NCBI RefSeq assembly: GCF_031157525.1 | Contig: NZ_JAVIXR010000011.1 | Location: forward strand, 62,001-126,000 | From: Marinobacter sediminicola | GTDB lineage: Bacteria; Pseudomonadota; Gammaproteobacteria; Pseudomonadales; Oleiphilaceae | Length of the DNA: 64,000 nt | Direction of reading: 5' to 3' | Shown: positions 45,400 through 55,160 of the stretch, piece by piece | How the letters are laid out: each line of letters opens with the position of its first letter | How positions within the stretch are numbered: position 1 is the stretch's first letter | Position numbers and translations under genes: made by a program | Notes under the pieces: model-generated | Database searches by the model: none | Told to the model about the DNA's origin: nothing | The model's input: the letters and a program-made list of their open reading frames with translations, nothing else

Positions 45400-47049
45400 A
45401 TGATCCGCCTTACCGAACTGGCACTGCCATTGGACCATCCCGAAAGTGCCTTGCGGGCCGCCATCCTTGAACGGCTGGGCATCGGCGACGCCGATTTGGT
45501 GGACTTCACCGTATTCAAGCGCAGCTACGACGCACGCAAGAAGAATACCGAGATCAAATTCGTTTACATTATTGATTTGAGCGCGCGTAACGAAGACGCC
45601 ATTCTGGCCCGCTTCGACAAAGACCAGCACGTGCGGCAAGCACCCGACACCGCCTATTATCCAGTCGCTCAGGCGCCCTCTGACCTGACCGAGCGCCCAA
45701 TCGTGATAGGCCTGGGGCCATGCGGCCTGTTTGCCGCCCTGATTCTGGCGCAGATGGGCTTCCGCCCCATTGTGCTAGAGCGCGGGCCAGACGTTCGCCG
45801 CCGCACCAAGGACACCTGGGCCCTCTGGCGGAATAAAACCCTGTCGCCAGAATCCAACGTGCAGTTTGGCGAAGGCGGCGCAGGGTTGTTCTCAGATGGC
45901 AAACTCTACAGCCAGATCAAGGACCCGAAATTCTACGGCCGCAAGGTAATGCATGAGTTTATCCGGGCTGGTGCACCGGAAGAAATACTCTATGTGAGCA
46001 AGCCCCATATTGGCACTTTCCGGCTGACCGGCGTAGTGGCCAAAATGCGTGAGGAAATCATCCGCCTTGGCGGCGAGATCCGCTTTGAAAGCAAAGTCAC
46101 CGACCTGCTCATACAGAATGGCCGCGTTGAAGGTGTGGAACTGGCCAGCGGTGAACGGCTCGACAGCCGGTACGTGATCCTGGCCCTCGGCCACAGCGCG
46201 CGGGATACCTTCCGCATGCTCCAGCAGAAAGATGTATTTCTTGAAGCCAAACCCTTTGCCATTGGCTTTCGCATCGAACATCCGCAATCGCTGATTGATA
46301 ATGCCCGCCTGGGCAAATACGCTGGGCACCCCGCCCTGGGGGCCGCAGACTACAAACTGGTGTACCACGCCAGCAACGGGCGCGCGGTCTACAGCTTCTG
46401 CATGTGCCCCGGGGGCACAGTGGTGGCAGCAACCTCGGAACCCGGGCGAGTCGTCACAAACGGCATGAGCCAGTATTCCCGAAATGAGCGGAACGCCAAT
46501 GCCGGCATAGTAGTGGCCGTGCACCCGGAAGAAGACTTCCCGGGCGGCCCGCTGGCCGGTGTGGAGTTTCAGGAAGCGCTGGAATCCCGGGCCTATACAC
46601 TTGGCGGCAGTGATTACTGCGCCCCCGCCCAGCTGGTGGGAGATTTCATCAAACGCACACCGTCCACCGAGCTGGGCGAGGTTGAGCCTTCCTACAAGCC
46701 CGGCATCAAACTGGGCGATCTGGCGCCTTCCCTGCCTCCCTATGCCATCGAAGCCATCCGCGAGGCCCTGCCGAATTTTGGCAGGCAGATCCGGGGCTTT
46801 GACCGAAAAGATGCCGTTCTCACTGGCATAGAAACCCGCACTTCCTCACCGGTACGCATCACCCGGGATCGCACCAGCCTGCAGAGCCTGAACACCCGTG
46901 GCCTGTACCCTGCTGGCGAAGGCGCAGGCTATGCTGGTGGCATTCTTTCAGCCGGCGTGGACGGCATCAAGGTTGCCGAAGCACTGGCACTGGCCATGCT
47001 GGACGATCTGGAAAGCAACGGCGGAGCCATATCGGGAACCCCATCGTGA
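45400..47049 (+). CDS. COG2509-type FAD-dependent oxidoreductase
   Basis: A 549-residue flavoprotein. It starts with a small alpha/beta domain of about 90 residues, then the FAD motif IVIGLGPCGLFAALILAQMG, SNVQFGEGGAGLFSDGKLY, ALGHSARDTF and a C-terminal FAD site with GLYPAGEGAGYAGGI. This matches a family of uncharacterised dehydrogenases often annotated as FAD-dependent oxidoreductase; the substrate is unknown. ATG 45400 has AGGAC upstream; ATG 45361 is a longer option. It is followed by an overlapping RNA methyltransferase gene (4-base overlap). Confidence 0.85.
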   Translation: MIRLTELALPLDHPESALRAAILERLGIGDADLVDFTVFKRSYDARKKNTEIKFVYIIDLSARNEDAILARFDKDQHVRQAPDTAYYPVAQAPSDLTERPIVIGLGPCGLFAALILAQMGFRPIVLERGPDVRRRTKDTWALWRNKTLSPESNVQFGEGGAGLFSDGKLYSQIKDPKFYGRKVMHEFIRAGAPEEILYVSKPHIGTFRLTGVVAKMREEIIRLGGEIRFESKVTDLLIQNGRVEGVELASGERLDSRYVILALGHSARDTFRMLQQKDVFLEAKPFAIGFRIEHPQSLIDNARLGKYAGHPALGAADYKLVYHASNGRAVYSFCMCPGGTVVAATSEPGRVVTNGMSQYSRNERNANAGIVVAVHPEEDFPGGPLAGVEFQEALESRAYTLGGSDYCAPAQLVGDFIKRTPSTELGEVEPSYKPGIKLGDLAPSLPPYAIEAIREALPNFGRQIRGFDRKDAVLTGIETRTSSPVRITRDRTSLQSLNTRGLYPAGEGAGYAGGILSAGVDGIKVAEALALAMLDDLESNGGAISGTPS

Positions 47050-47780
47050 AGCTGGACGACATTAAAAAACTGCACCAAAAAAAGTACCGTCAGGCGCTGG
47101 GTCATTATCTGGTGGAAGGCGAACATCTGGTACTTGAACTGCAAAAGGCTGCCGCCAGTCAGCCCGCGCTGAGGGCATCAGAGCTGTATGTGACCGACGC
47201 GTATGAGCATTGGTCTGGCCCGTTTAGAACCCATCTCATTAACGACCGCCAGATGGCACAGCTTGCCGACACCCGCACGCCCCAGGGGATTTTGGCGGTC
47301 GTGCCCATGCCGGCTAACGAAGATAAGCCCGTTACCGAGGCCAGCGAGCAAGCCATTTACCTGCATGAAGTTCAGGACCCAGGCAACCTCGGCACTATTT
47401 TACGCACCTTGGCCTGGTTTGGCGGGTTTCGCTGCCTGCTCAGCCCCGGCAGTGTCGACCCCTACAACCCGAAAGTGGTGCGCGCCAGCATGGGTGCGAT
47501 CTTCCACACAGCTCTGGAAACCGAGGTACCGCTGGCAAGCCTGTCCAGCCGCTATAGCTCTATCGCCTGCCTCGACCTGAACGGTGACGGGCTCACGGCA
47601 GAGTCATTCCGCCAGCACGACTGCTATCTGTTCGGCAACGAAGCCCGGGGGGTACCGCAGGAAGCCCTGGCACAGATGGCCGCAAAACCCTACACCATTG
47701 CGGGCAATGGCGAGATCGAATCCCTGAACCTGGCCTCTGCGGTCAACATGTGTGCGTATGAGCTCAGGCGAGGCCAATAA
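47046..47780 (+). CDS. SpoU/TrmH-family RNA 2'-O-methyltransferase
   Basis: A SPOUT-class methyltransferase of 244 residues. It has an N-terminal substrate-binding domain (KKYRQALGHYLVEGEHLV) and the knotted SAM-binding domain with motif 1 VQDPGNLGTILRTLAWFG, motif 2 LFGNEARGVPQE and motif 3 LNLASAVNMCAYE. The RNA target is not determined; RlmB and TsnR-like relatives act on 23S rRNA. The GTG start overlaps the preceding flavoprotein stop by four bases (GTGA). Confidence 0.9.
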   Translation: MKLDDIKKLHQKKYRQALGHYLVEGEHLVLELQKAAASQPALRASELYVTDAYEHWSGPFRTHLINDRQMAQLADTRTPQGILAVVPMPANEDKPVTEASEQAIYLHEVQDPGNLGTILRTLAWFGGFRCLLSPGSVDPYNPKVVRASMGAIFHTALETEVPLASLSSRYSSIACLDLNGDGLTAESFRQHDCYLFGNEARGVPQEALAQMAAKPYTIAGNGEIESLNLASAVNMCAYELRRGQ

Positions 47781-47917
47781 GCCAGGAAACGAGTGCATCA
47801 TCGAAGGCTCACGAATGATCCATTTGGGCACTCAGGGTGATGGTTATCGTTATTGCGTGTAGCAAGCTAATCAGCGATGATCGGAGGCCTGTTCCCCTAA
47901 ATGGATAGACAACAACA

Positions 47918-48586
47918 ATGGAACGCTACCTCCAGCCCACAGAGTATTTCGATTACAACCAGCCCGAACTGAAGGCCTGGATTGCCACCCAATTGGAAGG
48001 CGTACCTGACGACAAGGTAGAGCAAGCGAAAGCCCTGTATCTCGCCGTTCGGGACAGCGTAAGCTACAACCCTTACGTTTTTCGCCCGGAACCCGAAACC
48101 TTCAGTGCCAGCCATGCTTTGAAAACAGCTGAAAGCTACTGCATTCCCAAAGCAGTATTGCTCGGAGCCGCTGCGCGATCCGCTGGCATTCCCAGCCGCC
48201 TGGGCCTTGCCGATGTGCGCAATCACCTATCAAGCCCAAAACTCATTGAATGGCTGCGCTCGGATATTTTTCGCATGCACGGTTTTATTGAGCTGTACCT
48301 CAACGGCAAATGGGTAAAGGCCACCCCGGCTTTCGATAAACGCCTGTGCGAGCTGATGAAGGTTGAGCCTCTGGAATTTGATGGTGTTAACGACTCGATT
48401 TTCCAGGAATACACTGAAGCCGGCGAAGCCCACATGGAATACGTGAACGATCATGGCGTTTTCGACGATGTTCCCCACGAGTTCGTTCTGTCTGGAATAA
48501 AAGCCGCTTACGGGCACCTGTTTCCCGATGGAAAAGCGCCAGACGCCATCGAAGGCAGCCTGGTGCAGGATATTTCCGGCAACTGA
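47918..48586 (+). CDS. Transglutaminase-like (cysteine protease fold) protein
   Basis: A 222-residue protein with a transglutaminase-like core. The catalytic Cys is in AESYCIPKAVLLGAAARSAG, the His in FRMHGFIELYLNGKWV and the Asp in VKATPAFD. No signal peptide is visible, so it is probably cytoplasmic. Bacterial members may be peptidases or amidases; the substrate is unknown. It is separated by 137 bases from the RNA methyltransferase and ends at a strong terminator. Confidence 0.85.
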   Translation: MERYLQPTEYFDYNQPELKAWIATQLEGVPDDKVEQAKALYLAVRDSVSYNPYVFRPEPETFSASHALKTAESYCIPKAVLLGAAARSAGIPSRLGLADVRNHLSSPKLIEWLRSDIFRMHGFIELYLNGKWVKATPAFDKRLCELMKVEPLEFDGVNDSIFQEYTEAGEAHMEYVNDHGVFDDVPHEFVLSGIKAAYGHLFPDGKAPDAIEGSLVQDISGN

Positions 48587-48591
48587 AACGC

Positions 48592-48627
48592 AAAACGGCA
48601 CTCGCCCACCAAGGCGAATGCCGTTTT
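48592..48627. terminator. Bidirectional terminator between transglutaminase-like gene and ahpF
   Basis: AAAACGGCA-C-TCGCC pairs with GGCGA-A-TGCCGTTTT (one mismatch) around a 6-nt loop. It has T-runs on both strands and lies between convergent genes. Confidence 0.8.
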
Positions 48628-48679
48628 CCAAGCTGTTCAGCCTATAGCCAGGGCATAGACCCCGGCTATAGCTCCCCTC

Positions 48680-50245
48680 TTATTCCACAGAGTTGCGGAT
48701 CAGGAAATCAAAAGCACTCAGTGCTGCTTTTGAGCCTTCGCCCATGGATATCACAATCTGCTTGTAGGGCACTGTGGTGGCATCACCTGCCGCAAACACA
48801 CCCGGAATTGAGGTTTCGTTGCGGTCGTTGATGATGATCTCACCGTGCTGGCTCAGCTCAATGTCGCCCTTCAACCATTCGGTGTTGGGTACCAAGCCGA
48901 TCTGAACGAACACACCTTCAAGTGCTACATGGTGATTTTCACCTGTTTTGCGGTCTGTGTAGTTCAAGCCGCTTACCCTGCCATTATCACCAACCACTTC
49001 AGTAGTCTGGCCAGAGGTAATGATGTCCACGTTCTTCAGGCTGCGCAGCTTCTTCTGCAACACTTCGTCTGCGCGCATTTCATCGCCAAACTCGATCAGT
49101 GTTACATGGCCAACCAGGCCAGCCAGGTCGATAGCGGCTTCCACGCCGGAGTTACCGCCACCAATCACCGCCACATGCTTGCCTTTAAACAGTGGGCCAT
49201 CACAGTGCGGGCAGTAGGCGACACCCTTGTTGCGGTACTCGTCTTCACCGGGAACACCCAACTGACGCCAGCGCGCACCGGTAGAGAGCACCACTGTGCG
49301 GGCCTTGAGTGATGCGCCATTGGCCAGACGAACCTCGTGGGGCTCGCCACGCTTGGCCGCCGGAATCAACTTCTCGGCCATCTGCATGTTCATGATATCC
49401 ACGTCGTAGTCATTAACGTGCTGCTCCATCGCTGCAACCAGCTTGGGGCCTTCGGTGTAAGGCACAGAAATCAGGTTTTCGATACTCATGGTGTCTGCTA
49501 CCTGGCCACCAAAGCGCTCCGCCGCGATGCCAGTCGCAATACCTTTCCGAGCCGCGTAAATGGCTGCCGCCGAACCCGCTGGGCCACCACCGATCACCAA
49601 TACTTCAAAGGTGTCTTTCTGGTTGATCTTCTCGGCCTCTTTTTCATCGGACTTGGTATCCAGTTTCGCGGCAATCTCTTCCAGAGTCATACGTCCCTGA
49701 CCCCAGGGCTCACCATTCAGGTAAACACTGGGCACCGACATAACTTCACGCTTCTCTACTTCGTCCTGAAACAAGGCACCGTCAATAGACGTGTGGCGAA
49801 TGTTCGGGTTGAGAACGCTCATCAGGTTCAGCGCCTGAACTACATCAGGGCAATTCTGGCACGACAGCGAGAAGTAGGTTTCAAACTCAAACTCGCCATC
49901 CAACTGCTGCACCTGCTCAATCACATCCTGAGAAGCCTTGGATGGGTGGCCACCAACCTGTAACAGAGCCAGAACCAGAGAGGTAAACTCATGGCCCATG
50001 GGAATGCCCGCAAAGCGAACTCCCACGTCGGTGCCCACCCGGTTGATGGCAAAAGACGGACGTCGCACGTCGTTCGACTCTTCTGTGCGCAGGCTGATTT
50101 TCTCAGACATGGACGTGATTTCTTCCAGAAGTTCCCGCAATTCCTGGGATTTGGGGCCATCATCGTAAGCGGCCACCAGCTCAATCGGCTGCTGCAGCTT
50201 TTCCAGGTAGGCATTCAGTTGCTGCTTGATGTTTGCATCCAACAT
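48680..50245 (-). CDS. ahpF: Alkyl hydroperoxide reductase subunit F
   Basis: AhpF is the NADH-dependent flavoprotein that reduces AhpC. The 521-residue protein (E. coli 521) has an N-terminal tandem thioredoxin domain with SLSCQNCP, then [12 protein letters not shown] (FAD), the redox CxxC in [26 protein letters not shown] (NAD) and [15 protein letters not shown] lies about six bases before ATG 50245. Its partner ahpC is at 51382-51945 on the same strand, separated by the oppositely oriented DUF3581 gene. A candidate OxyR dyad lies 134 bases upstream. Confidence 0.97.
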   Translation of the reverse strand: MLDANIKQQLNAYLEKLQQPIELVAAYDDGPKSQELRELLEEITSMSEKISLRTEESNDVRRPSFAINRVGTDVGVRFAGIPMGHEFTSLVLALLQVGGHPSKASQDVIEQVQQLDGEFEFETYFSLSCQNCPDVVQALNLMSVLNPNIRHTSIDGALFQDEVEKREVMSVPSVYLNGEPWGQGRMTLEEIAAKLDTKSDEKEAEKINQKDTFEVLVIGGGPAGSAAAIYAARKGIATGIAAERFGGQVADTMSIENLISVPYTEGPKLVAAMEQHVNDYDVDIMNMQMAEKLIPAAKRGEPHEVRLANGASLKARTVVLSTGARWRQLGVPGEDEYRNKGVAYCPHCDGPLFKGKHVAVIGGGNSGVEAAIDLAGLVGHVTLIEFGDEMRADEVLQKKLRSLKNVDIITSGQTTEVVGDNGRVSGLNYTDRKTGENHHVALEGVFVQIGLVPNTEWLKGDIELSQHGEIIINDRNETSIPGVFAAGDATTVPYKQIVISMGEGSKAALSAFDFLIRNSVE

Positions 50246-50378
50246 AATAGGAGTTCTCCTTTTGAAATCTTTAAGCTGATCCTTTGAATGCGGCATTCAA
50301 AGTGATCTTTGTTTGGGGTATGTATAAACAATACGGCTTGGCAATCGAATGCTCAAATCAATAGATCCAAACTGATTG

Positions 50379-50393
50379 ATAGCCGAATACTAT
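50379..50393 (-). promoter_or_regulatory. Candidate OxyR half-site upstream of ahpF
   Basis: ATAG-N7-CTAT (50379-50393) is an exact OxyR-type dyad; a weaker ATAG-N7-CTGA lies just upstream (50361-50375). The same dyad lies upstream of ahpC, which supports shared peroxide control. The spacing of the two dyads here (three bases, not the seven of the full consensus) is imperfect. Confidence 0.5.
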
Positions 50394-50540
50394 TAATGGG
50401 CACCTGCCAGGGCATAAAAGGCGCCTGAAAACCTTTCTGCCAAAGCGAATGGACAAATAGCGCATACCCATGAACGCCGTACCTCGGTACCATGGTCAGA
50501 TAGATTTGGCGTTACCCATTGCACTCAGGACAAACAGCAC

Positions 50541-51272
50541 ATGTTTCCAGACCGTTTTCATTCAATTCAGGACGGACGTGTACATATTTCCGCATCTCAG
50601 GCCAGCCAGTTTGCTAAAGAGATAGCCGGAGATTTCAACCCGATCCATGATCCCGATGCTCGCCGGTTCTGTGTCCCCGGAGATCTGCTTTTTGCCGTCG
50701 TGGTTTCACGCTTCGGGCTTTCCCGGCATATGACGTTCCATTTCCGCGCCCTGCTGGGCGACGGTATACCACTGGAATTTCGGGAGGATGGAGATGACAC
50801 CATCCTGGTATGCGATCAGGCCGGTAAGGTGTACATAGAGATAACTCGCAGTGGCGAGATTACCCATGATGAACAATTTGTTGAGGAGTTCATCCGTGGC
50901 TACGTGTCAGCCTCAGGTAAAAACTTCCCGCATACGCTCAAACCTTTGATGGAATCAGAGGGTGTGATGTTCAACCCCGACCGCCCCATGGTCATGTATG
51001 AGAGCATGAGCCTGACCCTGGAAAGCCTCGACGCTTCATCACCCGATCTCGAACTACACAATGCCGACCTGGTGGCGAATGGCAAGCGCGGGAATGTCAC
51101 CCTGGAATACCGGCTGAACTCCAATGGCAAACCTGTGGGTGAAGTGTCCAAGCGCCTTTTATTGGGCGGGCTCAGGCCCTACTGCCCGGACGCCATGGCG
51201 GGTGTTATTGAAGAATTCTATCGGCTGAAAGCCCGCGGATCGCAATACGGCGTTGATGCAGTAGAAAGCTAA
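50541..51272 (+). CDS. DUF3581 family protein
   Basis: A 243-residue cytoplasmic protein. The N-terminal third has DRFHSIQDGRVHISASQASQ and AKEIAGDFNPIHDPDARRFC; the ending is LGGLRPYCPDAMAGV. The sequence matches my recall of DUF3581, a family found in marine gammaproteobacteria. The region around FNPIHDPDARRF resembles the hydratase/dehydratase segment of hotdog proteins, which is a weak similarity. It sits between ahpF and ahpC, in opposite orientation to both. Function unknown. Confidence 0.8.
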   Translation: MFPDRFHSIQDGRVHISASQASQFAKEIAGDFNPIHDPDARRFCVPGDLLFAVVVSRFGLSRHMTFHFRALLGDGIPLEFREDGDDTILVCDQAGKVYIEITRSGEITHDEQFVEEFIRGYVSASGKNFPHTLKPLMESEGVMFNPDRPMVMYESMSLTLESLDASSPDLELHNADLVANGKRGNVTLEYRLNSNGKPVGEVSKRLLLGGLRPYCPDAMAGVIEEFYRLKARGSQYGVDAVES

Positions 51273-51296
51273 ATCAAATTCGTCAGCCGCAGATAA

Positions 51297-51328
51297 AGAA
51301 AACCCCGGTAGATCCGGGGTTTTCTTTT
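51297..51328. terminator. Bidirectional terminator between DUF3581 and ahpC
   Basis: A perfect 12-bp stem (AGAAAACCCCGG with CCGGGGTTTTCT, 51297-51308 and 51314-51325) around TAGAT, followed by TTT on the plus strand. It serves the convergent DUF3581 and ahpC genes. Confidence 0.88.
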
Positions 51329-51381
51329 AGTTACAGGCCCTTGACGGGCCTGAACTGTTCGCTTCCCGGTTAAAGGGTTGC

Positions 51382-51945
51382 TTAGATCTTACCAACCAGA
51401 TCCAGTGAAGGAGACAGAGTAGCTTCGCCTTCCTTCCACTTGGCCGGGCAAACTTCGCCTGGGTTGTTGCGAACGTACTGAGCCGCTTTCACTTTGCGCA
51501 TCAGGTCGTCTGCATCACGGCCAATACCTTCTGCAGTGATTTCCATCGCCTGAATGATTCCATCAGGATCGATCAGGAAGGTAGCGCGGTCTGCAAGGCC
51601 CTGACCTTCACGCATCACACCAAAGTTGTTGGTGATGCTGCCGTTCTGGTCGCCAACCATGAAGTAATTGATCTTGCCGATGGTCTCGGAGCTGTCGTGC
51701 CATGCTTTGTGGGTGAAGTGCGTGTCGGTAGACACGGAGAATACTTCAACGCCCATCTTTTGCAGTTCTTCGTAGTGGTCTGCCACGTCGCCCAGCTCAG
51801 TTGGGCAAACGAAGGTGAAGTCGGCGGGGTAGAAGAAAAAGATCGCCCACTTGCCTTTCACATCTGCTTCAGAAATTTCAACAAACTCGCCCTGTTTAAA
51901 GGCGGTTGCGTTAAACGGTTTAATTTCGCTGTTAATCACGCCCAT
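51382..51945 (-). CDS. ahpC: Alkyl hydroperoxide reductase subunit C (typical 2-Cys peroxiredoxin)
   Basis: A 187-residue peroxiredoxin that reduces peroxides with AhpF as reductant. The peroxidatic Cys is in FTFVCPTEL (Cys47) and the resolving Cys near the end in EVCPAKW (Cys166), with the family signatures FFFYPADF and [19 protein letters not shown] lies about seven bases before ATG 51945. An OxyR-like site is found about 100 bases upstream. It follows the TRAP operon on the minus strand by 144 bases, with its own promoter. Confidence 0.97.
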   Translation of the reverse strand: MGVINSEIKPFNATAFKQGEFVEISEADVKGKWAIFFFYPADFTFVCPTELGDVADHYEELQKMGVEVFSVSTDTHFTHKAWHDSSETIGKINYFMVGDQNGSITNNFGVMREGQGLADRATFLIDPDGIIQAMEITAEGIGRDADDLMRKVKAAQYVRNNPGEVCPAKWKEGEATLSPSLDLVGKI

Positions 51946-52041
51946 GGAATTCTCTCCTTTGGTTCGTTTGTATGTTGATGAATCTACGGTATTAATACTA
52001 ACCAACGTGGAAGCTTAAGTGAAATTGATTAAATTCAACCT

Positions 52042-52070
52042 ATCGATAGCATTTACCTATATCTATCGAT
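52042..52070 (-). promoter_or_regulatory. Candidate OxyR site upstream of ahpC
   Basis: ATAG-N7-CTAT (52046-52060) is an exact OxyR-type dyad, and an 8-bp inverted repeat ATCGATAG / CTATCGAT spans 52042-52070. It is about 100 bases upstream of ahpC and within 20 bases of the dctM stop. Confidence 0.55.
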
Positions 52071-52089
52071 TTCTTGGTGTTGCTGCCTA

Positions 52090-53394
52090 TTACCAAGGCC
52101 CCACGACATAGCCAAGCTGCTCAGGAAGCCAGAGTGCTATGCCTGGCATGAGCATAACCAGCAAAAGGCTAACGCTCATGGCGGCGATAAACACCAACGC
52201 CCACCCAATGGTATGTTCCAGGCGAATATTAGCAATACGTGTTGTAACCATCAGGTTAACCGCCACTGGCGGCGTAAACTGGCCGATGGCAATGTTCATG
52301 GCCAGCAGAATGCCAAACCAGACCGGGTTCCAGCCAAAGTGATTCATCAAAGGCAGTATGATGGGAATAAGAATCAGATAAATCGATATGGCATCCAGCA
52401 ACATACCGGCAATTAGCACCAGCACCATAACCAGCCCCAACAATACCCAGCCATTTTCAGACAGCGACAAAAGCGCATCGGCCAGATGCTGGAAGGTACC
52501 CAGGGTTGTCCCTGCCCAGGCAAAAATACCCGCCAGCGCAATGATCAGCATAACCACACCGGATGTCACCGCAGCATCGGTCATTAAATCAAACAAGCTA
52601 CGTAAGCTCAGGTTCCGGTAAATAAGGGTGCCTACCAGCACGCCATAGGTTACTGCCACCACAGCGGCTTCGGTGGGTGTGAACAAGCCTGAGCGCAAAC
52701 CGCCCAGAATGATAACCGGGGCAAAAAGAGCCGGCAGTGCCGCTTTGAAGCTGGGCCAAAAAGGCGGGCGCTCAGATTCCTCCGGGTTCTCCCAACCGTA
52801 TTTTCGGGCAAGGTAGAGTGCGGGTACCAGTAGCGACAAACCCGCCAGAATGCCCGGGAACAGCCCGGCTGCAAACAAGGCACGCAGATCCACGCCTGGC
52901 ACTACAATGGAATACAGAATCAAGGCTATGGATGGCGGAATCAGTATCGCTGTAGATGACGAGGCAGCAATAAGCGCTGCTGAAAACGGCTGTGGATAAC
53001 CTGCTTTGCGCATACTGGGCAACATAACCATGGCCACTGCCGCCGCATCTGCAGGCCCTGAACCGCTCATGCCACCCATAATCAGGCACACCAGCACCGC
53101 CACAACCGTAAGGCTGCCATGCCGCGGCCCTATAATCGCCTGGGCAAAACGCACCAGGCTGGCCGCCACACCCGCACGCTCAAAAATAAGACCGGTAAGA
53201 ATAAACAAAGGGATCGCGATCAACGGATACTTGGCCACGCTGTTGTAGGTATTGGTACCGAAGGTCGCCAGCATATCCGGAGACAACCCCGATACTATGC
53301 CCACCAATCCACCCAAGCCCAGAGCGATAGCTACTGGGACACCCAGAAGCAGCGCCAACAAAAAGCTGCCGATCATCAAAATATCAGGACTCAT
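52090..53394 (-). CDS. dctM: TRAP transporter large permease, DctM type
   Basis: A 434-residue, 12-helix permease: the start SPDILMIGSFLLALLLGVPV and the loops PLIAIPLFILTGLIFERAG, GGMSGSGPADAAAVAMVMLP and IPPSIALILYSIV are diagnostic of DctM. It imports a solute together with sodium or protons, using the DctP receptor. Genes run dctP, dctQ, dctM; the start overlaps dctQ by 11 bases. The substrate is not evident, but organic acids, sugars acids or ectoine-type solutes are usual. Confidence 0.96.
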   Translation of the reverse strand: MSPDILMIGSFLLALLLGVPVAIALGLGGLVGIVSGLSPDMLATFGTNTYNSVAKYPLIAIPLFILTGLIFERAGVAASLVRFAQAIIGPRHGSLTVVAVLVCLIMGGMSGSGPADAAAVAMVMLPSMRKAGYPQPFSAALIAASSSTAILIPPSIALILYSIVVPGVDLRALFAAGLFPGILAGLSLLVPALYLARKYGWENPEESERPPFWPSFKAALPALFAPVIILGGLRSGLFTPTEAAVVAVTYGVLVGTLIYRNLSLRSLFDLMTDAAVTSGVVMLIIALAGIFAWAGTTLGTFQHLADALLSLSENGWVLLGLVMVLVLIAGMLLDAISIYLILIPIILPLMNHFGWNPVWFGILLAMNIAIGQFTPPVAVNLMVTTRIANIRLEHTIGWALVFIAAMSVSLLLVMLMPGIALWLPEQLGYVVGPW

Positions 53395-53878
53395 GAATCA
53401 CCTCCGGGTCCTTTTTTCCGCGAAGACGATCAATGAGGTTTTGAGTCATGCGAATAACGATTGCACCCGATAACACAGGCAACCAGATAACATAAATCCA
53501 GTTTGGCAGGCCCAGACCCGGCGACAAGGACTCCCAATCGTATTCCTGCATCGCAAAAATACTTCCGTACCAAGTGGTAACACCCATAACGGCAACACCG
53601 GCAAGCCACTGCAGAACAAAAAGCCCCTTCAATGCAGTAGTCGGCAAATAGTGTTCAACCAATTCAATACGAATGTGCTGATTGTCCCGGGCAGCAACGG
53701 CCGCTCCGCCAAACGTGAGCAACACCAACAGAAACACCGAAAACTCCTCGGTGAATGCAAAGGAAGCATCCGTGGTGTAACGGACAACCACGTTGCCAAG
53801 GCTGATCAGGCAAATAGTAATCAGGGCAACGGATGCCAGCCAGGCTTCCGGACGGAACTTGGGGGGTCGGGAGGGCAT
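53384..53878 (-). CDS. dctQ: TRAP transporter small permease, DctQ type
   Basis: A four-helix membrane subunit of 164 residues that pairs with DctM. It has the family pattern with ISLGNVVVRYTTDASFAFTE and FGGAAVAARDNQHIRIELV. The ATG at 53878 has GGAG about eight bases upstream; the longer frame to 53905 is less likely. It lies 63 bases after dctP. Confidence 0.93.
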   Translation of the reverse strand: MPSRPPKFRPEAWLASVALITICLISLGNVVVRYTTDASFAFTEEFSVFLLVLLTFGGAAVAARDNQHIRIELVEHYLPTTALKGLFVLQWLAGVAVMGVTTWYGSIFAMQEYDWESLSPGLGLPNWIYVIWLPVLSGAIVIRMTQNLIDRLRGKKDPEVIHES

Positions 53879-53941
53879 GAATACTCCGGGTTCTGGTATC
53901 AGCATCCGTCACACAGGAGCGAATGCTGATACCACGGGCAA

Positions 53942-54952
53942 TTACTGGTTACGGTTGGCTACAGCTGCTTGAGCCTGTTTCACCAAGTCGTCACCAATAC
54001 GTGGCGTCCACTTCTTGTATACAGACCGTGTGGCGTTCACGAACGCATCGTGCTGTTCCTGGGTCAGCTCGGTCACCGTCACACCACGATCCTTGATAGC
54101 TTGCAGTGTTTCCGCCAGCTCAGCGCGGGACTTTTCAATTTCCCATTTACCTGCGTCCACGGCAGCCTGCTTCAACAGAGCCTGGTCTTCTGCGTTGAAC
54201 TGGGCCCAAACGCGGTTGCTAACTGCAAATACGAGCGGGTCGGCCATGTAGTGCCACAGAGTGAGGTGTTCCTGCCCTACCTGATCGATGCGCGCCACAT
54301 CGAACACTGAAAGAGGGTTTTCCTGGCCATCTACAGCTCCCGTCGTGAGTGCTGGCTTGGCGTCTGCCCAGCTCATTTGGGTAGGGTTGGCGCCCAACGC
54401 TGTGAACGTATCCTGGAACAGCGGTGAGCCTACAACCCGAATCTTCAGGCCTTCCAGATCGGAGGGTTCACTAATGGCAAGCTTGGAATTGGACAACTCC
54501 CGAAAGCCATTCTCCCCCCAGGCCAATGGCGTTACACCGCGCTTTTCAATCGCCTTGAATACCGCTTTGCCCGCCTCACCCTGGGTGATGGCATCAATGG
54601 CAGCGTTATCCGGCATCAGGAACGGAAGGGAGAAGAGGTTCAGTTCAGGCACCTGAGGCGACCAGTTAATGGTTGAACCCACGGCCATATCAATCAGCCC
54701 CGAACGCATCGCTGAAAACTCTTTGGTCTGGTCTCCAGATACCAATTGGGAGTTGCTGTAAATCTTCATATTAATGCGCCCTTCCGAGCGCTCTTTTACC
54801 AGTTCCACCCACTTATCAGCAGCCTGTCCCCAGGGAAACGCCGACGGCAAAACAGTAGAAACTGTGTATTCATCTTTGTATTGAGCGTTCGCCACAGAGC
54901 CCAGCAGCAATGCCGCCGCTGCAACTGCAACCAAAGAGCAAGACTTCAACAT
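53942..54952 (-). CDS. dctP: TRAP transporter periplasmic solute receptor, DctP type
   Basis: The 336-residue receptor has a signal peptide (about 1-23, ending SVANA) and the DctP fold: VLPSAFPWGQAADKWVELVK, GLIDMAVGSTINWSPQVPEL, the ligand arginine in LKIRVVGSPLFQDTFTALGA and KPALTTGAVDGQENP. It binds the solute for the DctQM permease. AAGGA precedes ATG 54952. The signature is of the general organic-acid group; I cannot assign a ligand. Confidence 0.95.
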   Translation of the reverse strand: MLKSCSLVAVAAAALLLGSVANAQYKDEYTVSTVLPSAFPWGQAADKWVELVKERSEGRINMKIYSNSQLVSGDQTKEFSAMRSGLIDMAVGSTINWSPQVPELNLFSLPFLMPDNAAIDAITQGEAGKAVFKAIEKRGVTPLAWGENGFRELSNSKLAISEPSDLEGLKIRVVGSPLFQDTFTALGANPTQMSWADAKPALTTGAVDGQENPLSVFDVARIDQVGQEHLTLWHYMADPLVFAVSNRVWAQFNAEDQALLKQAAVDAGKWEIEKSRAELAETLQAIKDRGVTVTELTQEQHDAFVNATRSVYKKWTPRIGDDLVKQAQAAVANRNQ

Positions 54953-55160
54953 TTTGTTTTCCTTTTTTATTGGCAAGAGAAAATTCAAAAATCAAGGTAC
55001 CCAGCACATCGCAGTATTGGGGATTATAGGAGTGGGCGCTATCACGACGCAAAATAAAAGCGCCTGAGGAAAAGCCAGGCTTGCTTGTTTTTGCTCGCAA
55101 GTCGCCAGAGCAGTCTACAATTAATGACATACAGACCAGACACCCATTACTGTGGATACC

